From the NCBI GenBank assembly GCA_052246295.1, contig JBQQCO010000011.1: a stretch of DNA of 64,000 bases. The stretch is one strand, 5' to 3'. Every line of letters starts with the position of its first letter. Positions within the stretch are counted from its first letter, which is position 1. This document shows positions 52,685 through 60,872 of the stretch, piece by piece. The position numbers and the translations under genes were made by a program. The notes beneath the pieces are model-generated. The model was not told the origin of the DNA. It saw only the letters and a program-made list of their open reading frames with translations, and did no database searches. This stretch comes from Piscibacillus sp052246295. Lineage in GTDB: Bacteria; Bacillota; Bacilli; Bacillales; Alkalibacillaceae.

Positions 52685-53359
52685 TTAACGGAGTTTATAA
52701 ATTATATATCCAATTAACGCGAACCCTGCACCAATTATGATTTTTATATAAGCAGGCAATTGGTAGGTATAGCCAAACTCAGGCATAAAATAATATATTA
52801 AGAAAAAGACTCCAAAGGTCATAACCCCGATCATCCACGTTATTAAAAATTCTACTACTGAATTAAGATTCTTTATGGAGGTCCACTTTAGAAATTGTAA
52901 AATCAGCACTAAGAATAATAGAGAAAAGATAATCGATAAAACAAAGTTGACGCTTTCAGTACCTAAGTAATAGGTCTTATACAAAGAGTCAAAGTTAAAT
53001 AAATGGTAAGCAATCGTATCAAATAACCCTGATGCTCCTAAAGCCGTTGCAAGAAAGAAAAATATTCCCATGAACATAAGTGATAGTTGATTTTTAGTTA
53101 ACATCTTGGGTAATTCATCAATTATTTCATCAGCGTAGGTTTTTTTATCATTACCGAAAATATCTTCGGCGGTTTTTCCTTCTTCTTGTGCAATTAGTAA
53201 ATGGTCTAGCATCTCGGCTAATACCTCTTCTGTTTCCTCCTCGGATTTATCATAAGCAAGCCTAATGTAAACTAGCATGTCTTCATAATACTCTTTGTTT
53301 CCTTTAGTTAATAGCTTTCGCTTTTGATTATTTTCCTTAATCAACTGTTTTGTGTTCAT
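52685..53359 (-). CDS. HAAS/DUF1129-like membrane protein paired with PadR
   Basis: 224 residues: a soluble helical N-terminal part (about 1-85, with EVLAEMLDHLLIAQEEGKTAEDIFG) followed by five or so membrane helices. The N-terminal pattern is that of HAAS/DUF1129 proteins, often encoded next to PadR regulators. It overlaps the padR gene by 23 bases. Its function is unknown; it may help transmit a membrane signal to the regulator. Confidence 0.72.
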   Translation of the reverse strand: MNTKQLIKENNQKRKLLTKGNKEYYEDMLVYIRLAYDKSEEETEEVLAEMLDHLLIAQEEGKTAEDIFGNDKKTYADEIIDELPKMLTKNQLSLMFMGIFFFLATALGASGLFDTIAYHLFNFDSLYKTYYLGTESVNFVLSIIFSLLFLVLILQFLKWTSIKNLNSVVEFLITWMIGVMTFGVFFLIYYFMPEFGYTYQLPAYIKIIIGAGFALIGYIIYKLR

Positions 53360-53684
53360 CGTCTCTCCCCTTTTCTAAAATTTGATCAACAGGCTTCTTA
53401 ATCCATGCCCAGTTTTGCCTAAACTCTTCAAGTGATTTTTGGCCTTCTGTTGTTAAGTAATAATATTTTCTATTAGGACCACTTGGTGATTTTTCCATTT
53501 GACCTCTAATTAACTTTTCTTTCTGTAACCTTAATAAAATTGGGTATATTGATCCTTCGCTAACTTCTAGTTCAAATTCTTGTAATTTAACAGATAATTC
53601 GTAGCCATATACAGGCTCTTTTTCTATTGTTGCTAAGATACAACCTTCTAAGATTCCCTTTAATAACTGACTTCTAATTGCCAT
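53337..53684 (-). CDS. PadR-family regulator
   Basis: 115 residues: a PadR winged helix (about 8-85) with GILEGCILATIEKEPVYGYEL, EGSIYPILLRLQKEKLI and PNRKYYYLTTEGQKSLEEF. PadR proteins repress nearby genes and often themselves. It is translated together with the HAAS protein. The upstream 53685-53830 contains AT-rich inverted words (ATAGCT/AGCTAT and TTGTAATACAA) that could be operators, but none matches a known PadR consensus well. Confidence 0.87.
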   Translation of the reverse strand: MAIRSQLLKGILEGCILATIEKEPVYGYELSVKLQEFELEVSEGSIYPILLRLQKEKLIRGQMEKSPSGPNRKYYYLTTEGQKSLEEFRQNWAWIKKPVDQILEKGRDDEHKTVD

Positions 53685-53903
53685 TTTTTCACCTACCTTG
53701 CAATGCCATATAGCACATCTAAAAGAGTACCTTGTATAACCTAATAGCTAACATAAAAAAACAGCTATCTTGTAATACAAAGCAGCTTACCTTTTTATCT
53801 TACACTATTTTTATTTAAAATCAACACCTTTTTAATTATGTTAAATGACTTTTTAGCCAAACATCTTTACAATAGTATTGGATTGATTAAAAGGAGTTGC
53901 ACT

Positions 53904-55127
53904 ATGAGTCAGACACAAATTGGGATTAAACAAAATATTATTCAATTTACGTTACTTGTTTTTATTAATTTATTTGTAGGTTTCATGGTCGGACTTGAAC
54001 GTACAGTCTTACCAATGGTTGGCGAGAGTCATTTCGGTCTTGCCTCTGCAAGTGCTGCGTTATCATTCATTGTGAGCTTCGGTTTTTCTAAAGCGGCGAT
54101 GAACTTCTTTGCAGGAGGATTGGCAGATCGATTTGGCCGTCGTGAGGTTTTACTTGTCGGTTGGGGAATCGGTCTATTAGTTCCAATCCTTGTCATCGTC
54201 GCTCATGCTTGGTGGGTGATTGTTTTTGCAAATATCTTGCTAGGTATCAACCAGGGCTTGACTTGGTCGATGACGTTAAATATGAAAATTGATTTGGCAC
54301 GTGGGAATCAGCGCGGGATTGCCGTTGGATTCAATGAATTTGCAGGGTATATCGGTGTTGGACTAATGGCTGCGATTTCTGGTTATGTCGCATCCCAAAC
54401 GTCGATTCGACCAGAGCCTTTCTACCTTGGAATTGGAATTGTTGTAATCGGCTTTATTCTATCCTTGTTTGCGCAAGACACGGAAAAACATGTTCAAGCA
54501 CAGTCGGACAGTCATGATGGTGATGAGGAAGAAGATTTTGACGCCAAAGAAGTGTTTAAGAAAACAACTTATAAAGATCGCGAGCTATCGACTCTAAGTT
54601 TTGCAGGGCTATCAACAAACTTAAAAGACGGTATGGCATGGGGACTATTCCCCGTCTTCCTAACTGCTGGTGGCCTAACGGTTGGCCAGGTCGGCGCTGT
54701 TGTGGCCGCTTATCCAGCCGCATGGGGGTTCTTCCAGTTGTTCACAGGGATTTGGAGTGATCGCATCGGGAGAAAAGGGTTAATCGTGAGTGGCATGATC
54801 ATTCAGGCTTTAGCGTTATGGATGTTTTTATTAGTTGATACATTCACGTTATGGATGACAGCGGCTATTATTCTTGGAATTGGAACCGCCATGGTTTACC
54901 CAACGATTATCGCAGGTGTTGGCGATGCCTCACACCCTAAATGGCGCGCCACTTCGCTAGGATACTACCGTTTCTGGAGAGATAGTGGCTATGCGTTCGG
55001 TGCACTATTCGCAGGGATATTCACAGACTTACTCAATGTTGAATGGGCCATTGGTTTAGTAGCTATTCTTCCGTTACTTGCAGGACTTAGAGCCATCCGC
55101 ATGAAAGAAACCATGAAGATGATTTAG
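53904..55127 (+). CDS. MFS transporter
   Basis: 407 residues with 12 predicted helices in two halves, separated by an acidic loop (DSHDGDEEEDFDAKE, about 195-210). The first cytoplasmic loop has GGLADRFGRREVLL and the second-half equivalent GIWSDRIGRKGLIV, both classic MFS motifs. No substrate can be named. The ATG at 53904 follows AAAAGGAG; a longer frame of 22 codons upstream has no ribosome site. Confidence 0.88.
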   Translation: MSQTQIGIKQNIIQFTLLVFINLFVGFMVGLERTVLPMVGESHFGLASASAALSFIVSFGFSKAAMNFFAGGLADRFGRREVLLVGWGIGLLVPILVIVAHAWWVIVFANILLGINQGLTWSMTLNMKIDLARGNQRGIAVGFNEFAGYIGVGLMAAISGYVASQTSIRPEPFYLGIGIVVIGFILSLFAQDTEKHVQAQSDSHDGDEEEDFDAKEVFKKTTYKDRELSTLSFAGLSTNLKDGMAWGLFPVFLTAGGLTVGQVGAVVAAYPAAWGFFQLFTGIWSDRIGRKGLIVSGMIIQALALWMFLLVDTFTLWMTAAIILGIGTAMVYPTIIAGVGDASHPKWRATSLGYYRFWRDSGYAFGALFAGIFTDLLNVEWAIGLVAILPLLAGLRAIRMKETMKMI

Positions 55128-55128
55128 G

Positions 55129-55159
55129 AAAAAGTGCCTGTAGTGGGCACTTTTTTTAC
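55129..55159. terminator. Terminator between the MFS gene and the convergent small gene
   Basis: AAAAAGTGCC (55129-55138) pairs with GGCACTTTTT (55145-55154). The T-run reaches the stop codon of the small membrane-protein gene at 55156, so the hairpin serves both. Confidence 0.88.
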
Positions 55160-55458
55160 ATAAACATCATTAAAACAAATGACGATAAGGCTGTGAGGAT
55201 AGCACCTAAAAAATATGGACTAATTGCTCCTGTAAATTTATTGACTTTTGTACTTGGCACATATCCTCCCACTGTTCCTGTGGTGGCGACTCCCTCCCCT
55301 AACGATGAGACTCTTCCCCCATATGTAAAGAAACAACTGACGACTCCGGTGACAAATACTATGTTCACTAACTGAAACTCTGTAAATGAATAAATCATAT
55401 ATGAGATCCAATAAAGAACTGTCATAAAAATTAGCAACTTCAGGATAAACTTCTTCAT
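55156..55458 (-). CDS. Small membrane protein, unknown function
   Basis: 100 residues with three hydrophobic helices (about 5-23, 28-47 and 78-99) and a Gly-rich loop (SSLGEGVATTGTVGGY). AAGGGGG lies before the ATG. I know no family for it. It stands alone, convergent with the MFS gene. Confidence 0.55.
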   Translation of the reverse strand: MKKFILKLLIFMTVLYWISYMIYSFTEFQLVNIVFVTGVVSCFFTYGGRVSSLGEGVATTGTVGGYVPSTKVNKFTGAISPYFLGAILTALSSFVLMMFM

Positions 55459-55582
55459 AACAAATTGCCCCCTTATTGATTAATACGATTTAGAAATTGC
55501 CTAGTTTCAGAAAACTGTGGTTCATTCGTTGGAATATTTTGTTACAATGGAAAGTGGAACTTTTACATAAAGGACGATGATG

Positions 55583-56065
55583 ATGCGACAACCACCAAAG
55601 CAACGAATTGCCAGGGATGCGATTAAGGCCTGGCGCCTGACTGCTCTATTATTTTCGATTATACCACTTGTATTAAGTGGAGTAGCTTGGTACGGCTATT
55701 ATGCTTTTAATTTTTTATCGATATGGATACCAGCATTATTAACGATGATCACATTAATAGATTTCATTATAACTCCATTTGTAATCCCCAAAATACGCTG
55801 GCGCAGATGGAGGTATGAGGTCATCAATGAAGAGATTTACATTCAGCATGGAATTCTAATTGTCACACAGACATTGATTCCGATGATTCGTGTACAACAT
55901 GTTGACACAAAGCAAGGGCCTATTTTATCAAAATATAGACTAGCCACTTTGACCATAACGACAGCTGCGACGACTCATGAAATTCCAGCATTACGTGAGC
56001 ATGAAGCGACTGAATTAAGAGATTTAATTTCAGAATTAGCAAGGGTGGAACAGGATGATGTCTAA
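55583..56065 (+). CDS. ydbS: PH-domain membrane protein YdbS
   Basis: 160 residues: two N-terminal membrane helices (about 15-60), then a bacterial PH (DUF304) domain with the block YEVINEEIYIQHGILIVTQTLIPMIRVQHVDTK-type strands. YdbS and YdbT of B. subtilis act together and have been tied to resistance to antimicrobial peptides. Three ATGs stand in a row; the third (55583) lies best after AAAGGA. Its end overlaps ydbT. Confidence 0.87.
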   Translation: MRQPPKQRIARDAIKAWRLTALLFSIIPLVLSGVAWYGYYAFNFLSIWIPALLTMITLIDFIITPFVIPKIRWRRWRYEVINEEIYIQHGILIVTQTLIPMIRVQHVDTKQGPILSKYRLATLTITTAATTHEIPALREHEATELRDLISELARVEQDDV

Positions 56066-57470
56066 CCCTAAACGTCTAAGTCCTCTTGCTATTGTGTTTA
56101 ATGTTTTTAAATTGTTTCGAAAAGCATTTTACTTAGTTGTAACATTTTCTGTTCTGGCGATCGGTGATGGTTACTTTAAGTTTGTCTTGTTAGGGTTATT
56201 AGGGGTGACTGTCTTATTTATTATATTTGGTATTCTATCGTGGTTACGGTTCACATATGAAGTGTCTCCTGACCAAATCCATATCAAGCACGGGGTCATT
56301 ATTCGAAAGGACCGTTATATATCGAGAAATCGCATTCAATCAATTGACTTAACACAAGGAATTTTTCATAGACCATTCGGATTAACGAAAGTGAATGTTG
56401 AAACGGCCGGTAACGATAAAGATGTGGATGCCAACTTAAGTGCGGTTACATACGATGAAGGAATTAGAATTCAAGATACGCTAAAAGAAGCGAATGAGGA
56501 GGCTGCTGAAACGACTTCTGATCAACTTACATATCCAAGTCGCACCATCAGCAAGCGAGAACTCTTACTGGCAGGAGCGACATCTGGAAGTATCGGAGTC
56601 ATCTTAAGTTTATTTGGGGTTGTGTTTAGTCAGGTTGAGAATATTATCCCCGAAGATTTTTATGATGCAACGACTCGATGGTTCCTTTCTCAAGCTATTG
56701 AAACGCTAGTAATTATTGCTTTGGTCGTTTTCATTATATTGTGGGGTTTAGGGATTTTAGGATCGCTTATTAAATATGGTGATTTTAAAATTACTAGATA
56801 TGAAGATGAATTGTTTATTACACGAGGTTTGTTAGAGAAAAAACAAATGACCATTCCGTTAAAACGCATCCAAGCTGTTGGGGTTGAGGAAAGTATTATT
56901 CGCCAACCATTAGGCCTAGCGACGATCTATGTTGTGATCGCAGGTGGAGAGATTGGCAGAACAGCTGATGCTCATACGTTATTGTTTCCAATTATTCGTA
57001 AGCGGAATATTGAGAGTTTCTTAGTTGATATTTTACCAGAATATCAATCACAGCCAGATGTTTTTAACCGTGTACCGAAACGTGCTTTACCTTATTATTT
57101 AATTCGTGCATTAGTGATTCCAGTGGTTTTATTAGTCGTGGCGCTTATCTTTTTCCAATCGCTATGGGTGTTAGGCGTCATTATTTTGGTGGCCAGTGCT
57201 GTGTTAGGATTTTTACGGTTCCGTGATGCGGGTTATGGAGTGCAAGGCGATTTCCTATGTGTTAGACATCGAATTTTAAGTAAAGATACGGTTATTATGC
57301 AGCGCAAACGAATTCAAGTCACTGAAATGATCCACCACCTATTGCATCGCAAGCAAGGCTTGATTAGTATGAAGTTTTCTATATTAAGCAAACAGGCAGG
57401 GCGGCACTTATGGATTAAAGAACTCGATCAACGAGATCATGATGAGATTGTGAATTGGTTTGAGAAGTAA
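56055..57470 (+). CDS. ydbT: PH-domain membrane protein YdbT
   Basis: 471 residues with pairs of membrane helices separated by three DUF304/PH domains (about 60-140, 245-325 and 385-470). Typical strands are SPDQIHIKHGVIIRKDRYI, EDELFITRGLLEKKQMTIPLKRIQAV and GDFLCVRHRILSKDTVIMQ. It overlaps ydbS by about ten bases and ends at a strong terminator. Its length fits the family. Confidence 0.88.
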   Translation: MMSNPKRLSPLAIVFNVFKLFRKAFYLVVTFSVLAIGDGYFKFVLLGLLGVTVLFIIFGILSWLRFTYEVSPDQIHIKHGVIIRKDRYISRNRIQSIDLTQGIFHRPFGLTKVNVETAGNDKDVDANLSAVTYDEGIRIQDTLKEANEEAAETTSDQLTYPSRTISKRELLLAGATSGSIGVILSLFGVVFSQVENIIPEDFYDATTRWFLSQAIETLVIIALVVFIILWGLGILGSLIKYGDFKITRYEDELFITRGLLEKKQMTIPLKRIQAVGVEESIIRQPLGLATIYVVIAGGEIGRTADAHTLLFPIIRKRNIESFLVDILPEYQSQPDVFNRVPKRALPYYLIRALVIPVVLLVVALIFFQSLWVLGVIILVASAVLGFLRFRDAGYGVQGDFLCVRHRILSKDTVIMQRKRIQVTEMIHHLLHRKQGLISMKFSILSKQAGRHLWIKELDQRDHDEIVNWFEK

Positions 57471-57472
57471 AA

Positions 57473-57503
57473 AAATCCACACGTTGCGACGTGTGGATTT
57501 TCT
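57473..57503. terminator. Bidirectional terminator between ydbT and trhO
   Basis: AAATCCACACGT (57473-57484) pairs perfectly with ACGTGTGGATTT (57489-57500), loop TGCG, with A and T runs on the two sides. Confidence 0.9.
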
Positions 57504-57507
57504 ATAT

Positions 57508-58485
57508 TTAAGCTTCTTGTTTTTGTTCAGCATAATACTGTTCAATTTTATCTAAACGCTCTTGAACATCTTCTTCAGTTAGCTCGTTTTCTTCAATGTA
57601 AAGGTTGCGTTCAGCTGTACGGCATTCATGTGTGCAGCCACGCATGAAGAAATGTTCATTTTCTTCAGAGCATAGGATCTGCTTGTTACACTCAGGGTTC
57701 GCGCAGTTTACATAGCGCTCACAAGGTTCACCCGTGAAGTAATCGCGACCAACAACAACGTGTTCCTTTTGATTAACCGGAACGCTGATACGTTCATCGA
57801 ACACGTACATTTGACCATCCCAAAGCTCACCTTGAACTTCCGGATCTTTACCGTACGTCGCAATTCCACCATGTAGTTGATTAACGTCTTCAAAACCTTC
57901 ACGCTTCAACCAACCAGAGAATTTCTCACAGCGAATACCACCTGTGCAGTAAGTCAAAATACGCTTACCTTCAAGCATGTCCTTATTTTCTTTTACCCAA
58001 TCTGGAAGCTCTTTGAACGTCTTAATGTCAGGGCGAATCGCACCACGGAAATGACCTAAGTCATACTCATAGTCGTTACGCGCATCCAACACAATTGTAT
58101 TCTCATCTTCTAATAACTTCTTGAACTCTTTAGGCTCAAGGTAGTTACCGGTAAGTTCGTTCGGATCAATATCATCTTCTAAACGAAGACTCACAATCTC
58201 CGGACGATGACGCACATGCATCTTCTTAAACGCGTGCCCATCCGCTTCATCGATCTTAAACTCAATATCCTTGAAGCGCGGATCACGACGAAGCTCTTCC
58301 ATGTATTTGTCTGTTTGTTCAATGGTACCAGACACCGTACCATTAATACCTTCTTCCGCGATTAAAATACGTCCCTTAAGACCTACATCCTTACAGAATT
58401 TCAGATGTTCTTTCGTCAATTCTTCTGGATTGTCGATATGAACGTACTTATAATACAGCAATACGCGATAAGTTTTATCTCCCAT
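57508..58485 (-). CDS. trhO: tRNA uridine-5 oxygen hydroxylase TrhO (rhodanese family)
   Basis: 325 residues. An N-terminal ferredoxin-like domain (about 1-100, with GRILIAEEGINGTVSG) precedes a rhodanese domain (about 125-220) with the active Cys in ILTYCTGGIRCEKF. A C-terminal part has Cys clusters (CANPECNKQILC and CTHEC) that may bind zinc. TrhO makes 5-hydroxyuridine at tRNA position 34. The ATG at 58485 follows GAGGTGG by eight bases. Confidence 0.92.
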   Translation of the reverse strand: MGDKTYRVLLYYKYVHIDNPEELTKEHLKFCKDVGLKGRILIAEEGINGTVSGTIEQTDKYMEELRRDPRFKDIEFKIDEADGHAFKKMHVRHRPEIVSLRLEDDIDPNELTGNYLEPKEFKKLLEDENTIVLDARNDYEYDLGHFRGAIRPDIKTFKELPDWVKENKDMLEGKRILTYCTGGIRCEKFSGWLKREGFEDVNQLHGGIATYGKDPEVQGELWDGQMYVFDERISVPVNQKEHVVVGRDYFTGEPCERYVNCANPECNKQILCSEENEHFFMRGCTHECRTAERNLYIEENELTEEDVQERLDKIEQYYAEQKQEA

Positions 58486-58605
58486 AAATAAAACCACCTC
58501 ATAATTGAATTTTCTTACGTATAAGTACGTAGAATGATTTTTTCCAAAGATAAATTTTACAATATATCAAGGCGATTTGCAATTGGGAAATCTTGTTTGA
58601 AGGGG

Positions 58606-58629
58606 AAAACCCGTCTGAGGACGGGTTTT
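58606..58629 (-). terminator. Terminator downstream of the NERD gene and array E
   Basis: AAAACCCGTC (58606-58615) pairs perfectly with GACGGGTTTT (58620-58629), loop TGAG. It lies beyond the 21-bp array, so the transcript of the NERD gene probably carries the array in its 3' untranslated part. Confidence 0.75.
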
Positions 58630-58647
58630 GACATATTTGAATACGGC

Positions 58648-58794
58648 TTTACCTGCAGGTTTAAGAGATTTATCAACATGTTTTTTTGATTTACCTGCAA
58701 GTTTTTCAGTTTTACCTGTATGTTTTTTTGATTTACCTGTAGGTTTTTAAAAAATACCTGCATGTTTTTTAAATTTACCTGCAGGTTTCTTATT
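58648..58794. repeat. Array of seven 21-bp direct repeats (TTTACCTGCAGGTTT anchor)
   Basis: Units start at 58648, 58669, 58690, 58711, 58732, 58753 and 58774, exactly 21 bases apart. The anchor TTTACCTG(C/T)A(G/A/T)GTTT is itself nearly palindromic; the remaining six bases are A/T-rich. The two rightmost units and part of the third encode the last 15 residues and stop codon of the NERD protein. Confidence 0.88.
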
Positions 58795-59793
58795 AGTAGT
58801 GAAATCATTAAAATCGTTTTCGTAATCGTAACTCAGTCTATAAAAAGTTTTTTTGTTATCACCTACTTTTATCAATTTAGCTCTTTTGAGCATTGCATTT
58901 GCGGTTCTTGGCGACTCCACCCCAGTCCACCACCTAAACTGTCGATTGGTAATCTGATCTCCATAAAGTAAGAAAAATTCCTTCAATGCGCCTATGTAAG
59001 CGTCGGCGGAGCGCAGTCCACATTCGGAACATTCAAACCGTAGGCGTTCCCATTTCATTGGGAGGGTTCGGCAGCTTGGGCAGCGGACGCCTCGCCTAAT
59101 TTCGCCTGGTCCGAGGCCTAATCTATGGAATACGTCTGGCTTCCATGGCTGGTGTTGGCTTGCGACGAAGCTGGCTAGCCGCCGGGTTTCAGCAAGTGTT
59201 AAGTGCTCGTGATTATAATGTTGATTAATTTCTCTTAATTTAGATGAAAGTTTACTTAAGGGAATGACTTTTTCTTGGTAAATGGAGTTCTGTGTGGCAT
59301 TTAAAATGACGCGGGGATTCGTCATGACGACAAGAGTCTCAATCGGGAGGACAGGTAGCCCTTGTGTTTCTAGCCATAATTCTAGTTGTAGTTTTTGTTC
59401 CTCGACTTGCAAAACGGGATCATCGTACACGTTCGTTACCTTCTGTCCCGCGACTTCTTTTTGTTGAACGATCTGGTTGAATCCATCCCTTAATGAGATG
59501 TGGCCCGTATAGTCTTTCGCTTCAATAATTAGGTTATATCTCGGTGTCCATAGGTTGGTGTCCATCTGAAAGTTTACGTGGTTGACTTCAAGCCGGGTGT
59601 GGTGAGTCACAAAATGGGGAAATTGGATTTTCTTAAGTGGGTAGTCGAGGGCGCGTTCTCCGAAATAGCCGGAGCGTTCTTGGTAAAGTGATTTTTCGTA
59701 CTTCTTGTAATTTGAATGCTGAGGTAGCACCCTTCCGTCAAGTGCTTCAAGCTGAAGGTGGAAAGGTGAGTGGGAATGGTCTTTCAAGATCAA
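58747..59793 (-). CDS. NERD-domain protein with zinc ribbon (TTG start)
   Basis: 348 residues. A nuclease-related NERD domain (about 40-160) has ALDYPLKKIQFPHF and TPRYNLIIEAKDYTG, keeping the Glu-Ala-Lys catalytic-like motif. A zinc ribbon follows (CPSCRTLPMKW with FECSECGLR, about 235-265), then a helical segment. The family is thought to act on nucleic acids. The start is TTG with AAGGAGG ten bases upstream. The C-terminal 15 residues come from the 21-bp repeat array, so the natural end may have been replaced. Confidence 0.82.
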   Translation of the reverse strand: MILKDHSHSPFHLQLEALDGRVLPQHSNYKKYEKSLYQERSGYFGERALDYPLKKIQFPHFVTHHTRLEVNHVNFQMDTNLWTPRYNLIIEAKDYTGHISLRDGFNQIVQQKEVAGQKVTNVYDDPVLQVEEQKLQLELWLETQGLPVLPIETLVVMTNPRVILNATQNSIYQEKVIPLSKLSSKLREINQHYNHEHLTLAETRRLASFVASQHQPWKPDVFHRLGLGPGEIRRGVRCPSCRTLPMKWERLRFECSECGLRSADAYIGALKEFFLLYGDQITNRQFRWWTGVESPRTANAMLKRAKLIKVGDNKKTFYRLSYDYENDFNDFTTNKKPAGKFKKHAGIF

Positions 59794-59861
59794 ATATATA
59801 AAACCTCCTTCTAATATAGTTAATTAATATTTTATAAAATCTTTCCAGGAAATCAAGATGT

Positions 59862-59885
59862 AAAAAAGCGTCCGCGGACGCTTTT
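59862..59885 (-). terminator. Terminator of the metX-metY-hom operon
   Basis: AAAAAGCGTCC and GGACGCTTTTT form an almost loop-less palindrome directly after the hom stop codon, with T-runs on both strands. Confidence 0.85.
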
Positions 59886-60872
59886 TCACCTACTAACTGC
59901 AGTTTTTTTAATGGACTTAGAAATTAAGACTAAATCCTCAATCATGACGCTTGCTGTTGGGTACTTACCAGCTCCAGGTCCTTGGAAAACTAATTCCCCG
60001 ACCAAATCGGCTGTCACCACAACTCCGTTATCGACTCCTTCAATGGAATACAATTTATGAGCTTCATCCACAGACACAGGCCTAACTTCCGCTTCAACCT
60101 GCCCTTCCTCATCAATCAAAAGTCTTCCGACATGCTTGATTCGCTCGCCACGTGTCGATGCGTGATTGATGTCACCTGAAGTTAAATTACTAATCCCTGA
60201 ACATCGCACCTGATTCCAGTCAACTTTAACTTCAGTTAATAACTCTGACAAAATCACAACCTTAAACAGTGCATCAAATCCCTCAATATCATTCGTTGGG
60301 TCAGCTTCTGCGTAACCTAAGGCTTGTGCCTCGCTCAACGCTTCATCAATCGTCATTTGCTCTTCTCGCATTTTGGTTAACATATAGTTCGATGTGCCAT
60401 TCAAAATTGCTTCAACCTTGACGATTCGGTTCATTCGGAGCAACTGTGTGAGGGCGCCAATAATTGGCACGCCTCCCGCCACTGTTGCTTCAAAGCCAAC
60501 CTGAACGTCGCACTCTTCAGCAAGCTCTCTAAGCTCAATTCCTTTATGGGCAAAAAGCTCTTTATTCGCGGTGACCACTTGAACGCCAGATTCAATCGCC
60601 TTCTTTAAGTGCGTAAACCCAGGCTCCACACCGACAATCGCTTCAAACACTACATCCAACTCCGGCAACCGTAAAATGTCTTCAAAATCATCTGTCACAA
60701 GCACGTCAGGTCTAACGTCACGTTGTCGACTTACATCCTCCACCAAGACAGCCACAACCTCGACTCGGCGACCAGTCAACTGAATCAAACGCTCCTGTTG
60801 TGCCTCAATCAACTCATAAACGCCACTTCCTACAGTGCCAAAACCTAGTATAGCGACTTTGATTGAACCCAT
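59886..60872 (-). CDS. hom: Homoserine dehydrogenase, short form
   Basis: 328 residues: an NAD(P)-binding domain with ILGFGTVGSGVY, then the catalytic domain with VVTANKELFAHKG, LNGTSNYMLTKM and YAEADPTNDIEGFDA. It reduces aspartate semialdehyde to homoserine. The C-terminal ACT domain of the usual 430-residue enzyme is absent, so feedback control by threonine through that domain is not expected. It overlaps metY by one base (TAATG). A second, long hom may exist elsewhere in the genome. Confidence 0.92.
   Translation of the reverse strand: MGSIKVAILGFGTVGSGVYELIEAQQERLIQLTGRRVEVVAVLVEDVSRQRDVRPDVLVTDDFEDILRLPELDVVFEAIVGVEPGFTHLKKAIESGVQVVTANKELFAHKGIELRELAEECDVQVGFEATVAGGVPIIGALTQLLRMNRIVKVEAILNGTSNYMLTKMREEQMTIDEALSEAQALGYAEADPTNDIEGFDALFKVVILSELLTEVKVDWNQVRCSGISNLTSGDINHASTRGERIKHVGRLLIDEEGQVEAEVRPVSVDEAHKLYSIEGVDNGVVVTADLVGELVFQGPGAGKYPTASVMIEDLVLISKSIKKTAVSR

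Noticed and set aside
53740..53785. PadR operator
   Set aside because: Two small inverted words are present (ATAGCT/AGCTAT and TTGTAATACAA), but neither fits a known PadR pattern and both are expected by chance in AT-rich DNA.
58557..58808. Open frame with repeated NLQVNQKN peptides on the minus strand
   Set aside because: It is the 21-bp array read in another frame and it overlaps the NERD gene end.
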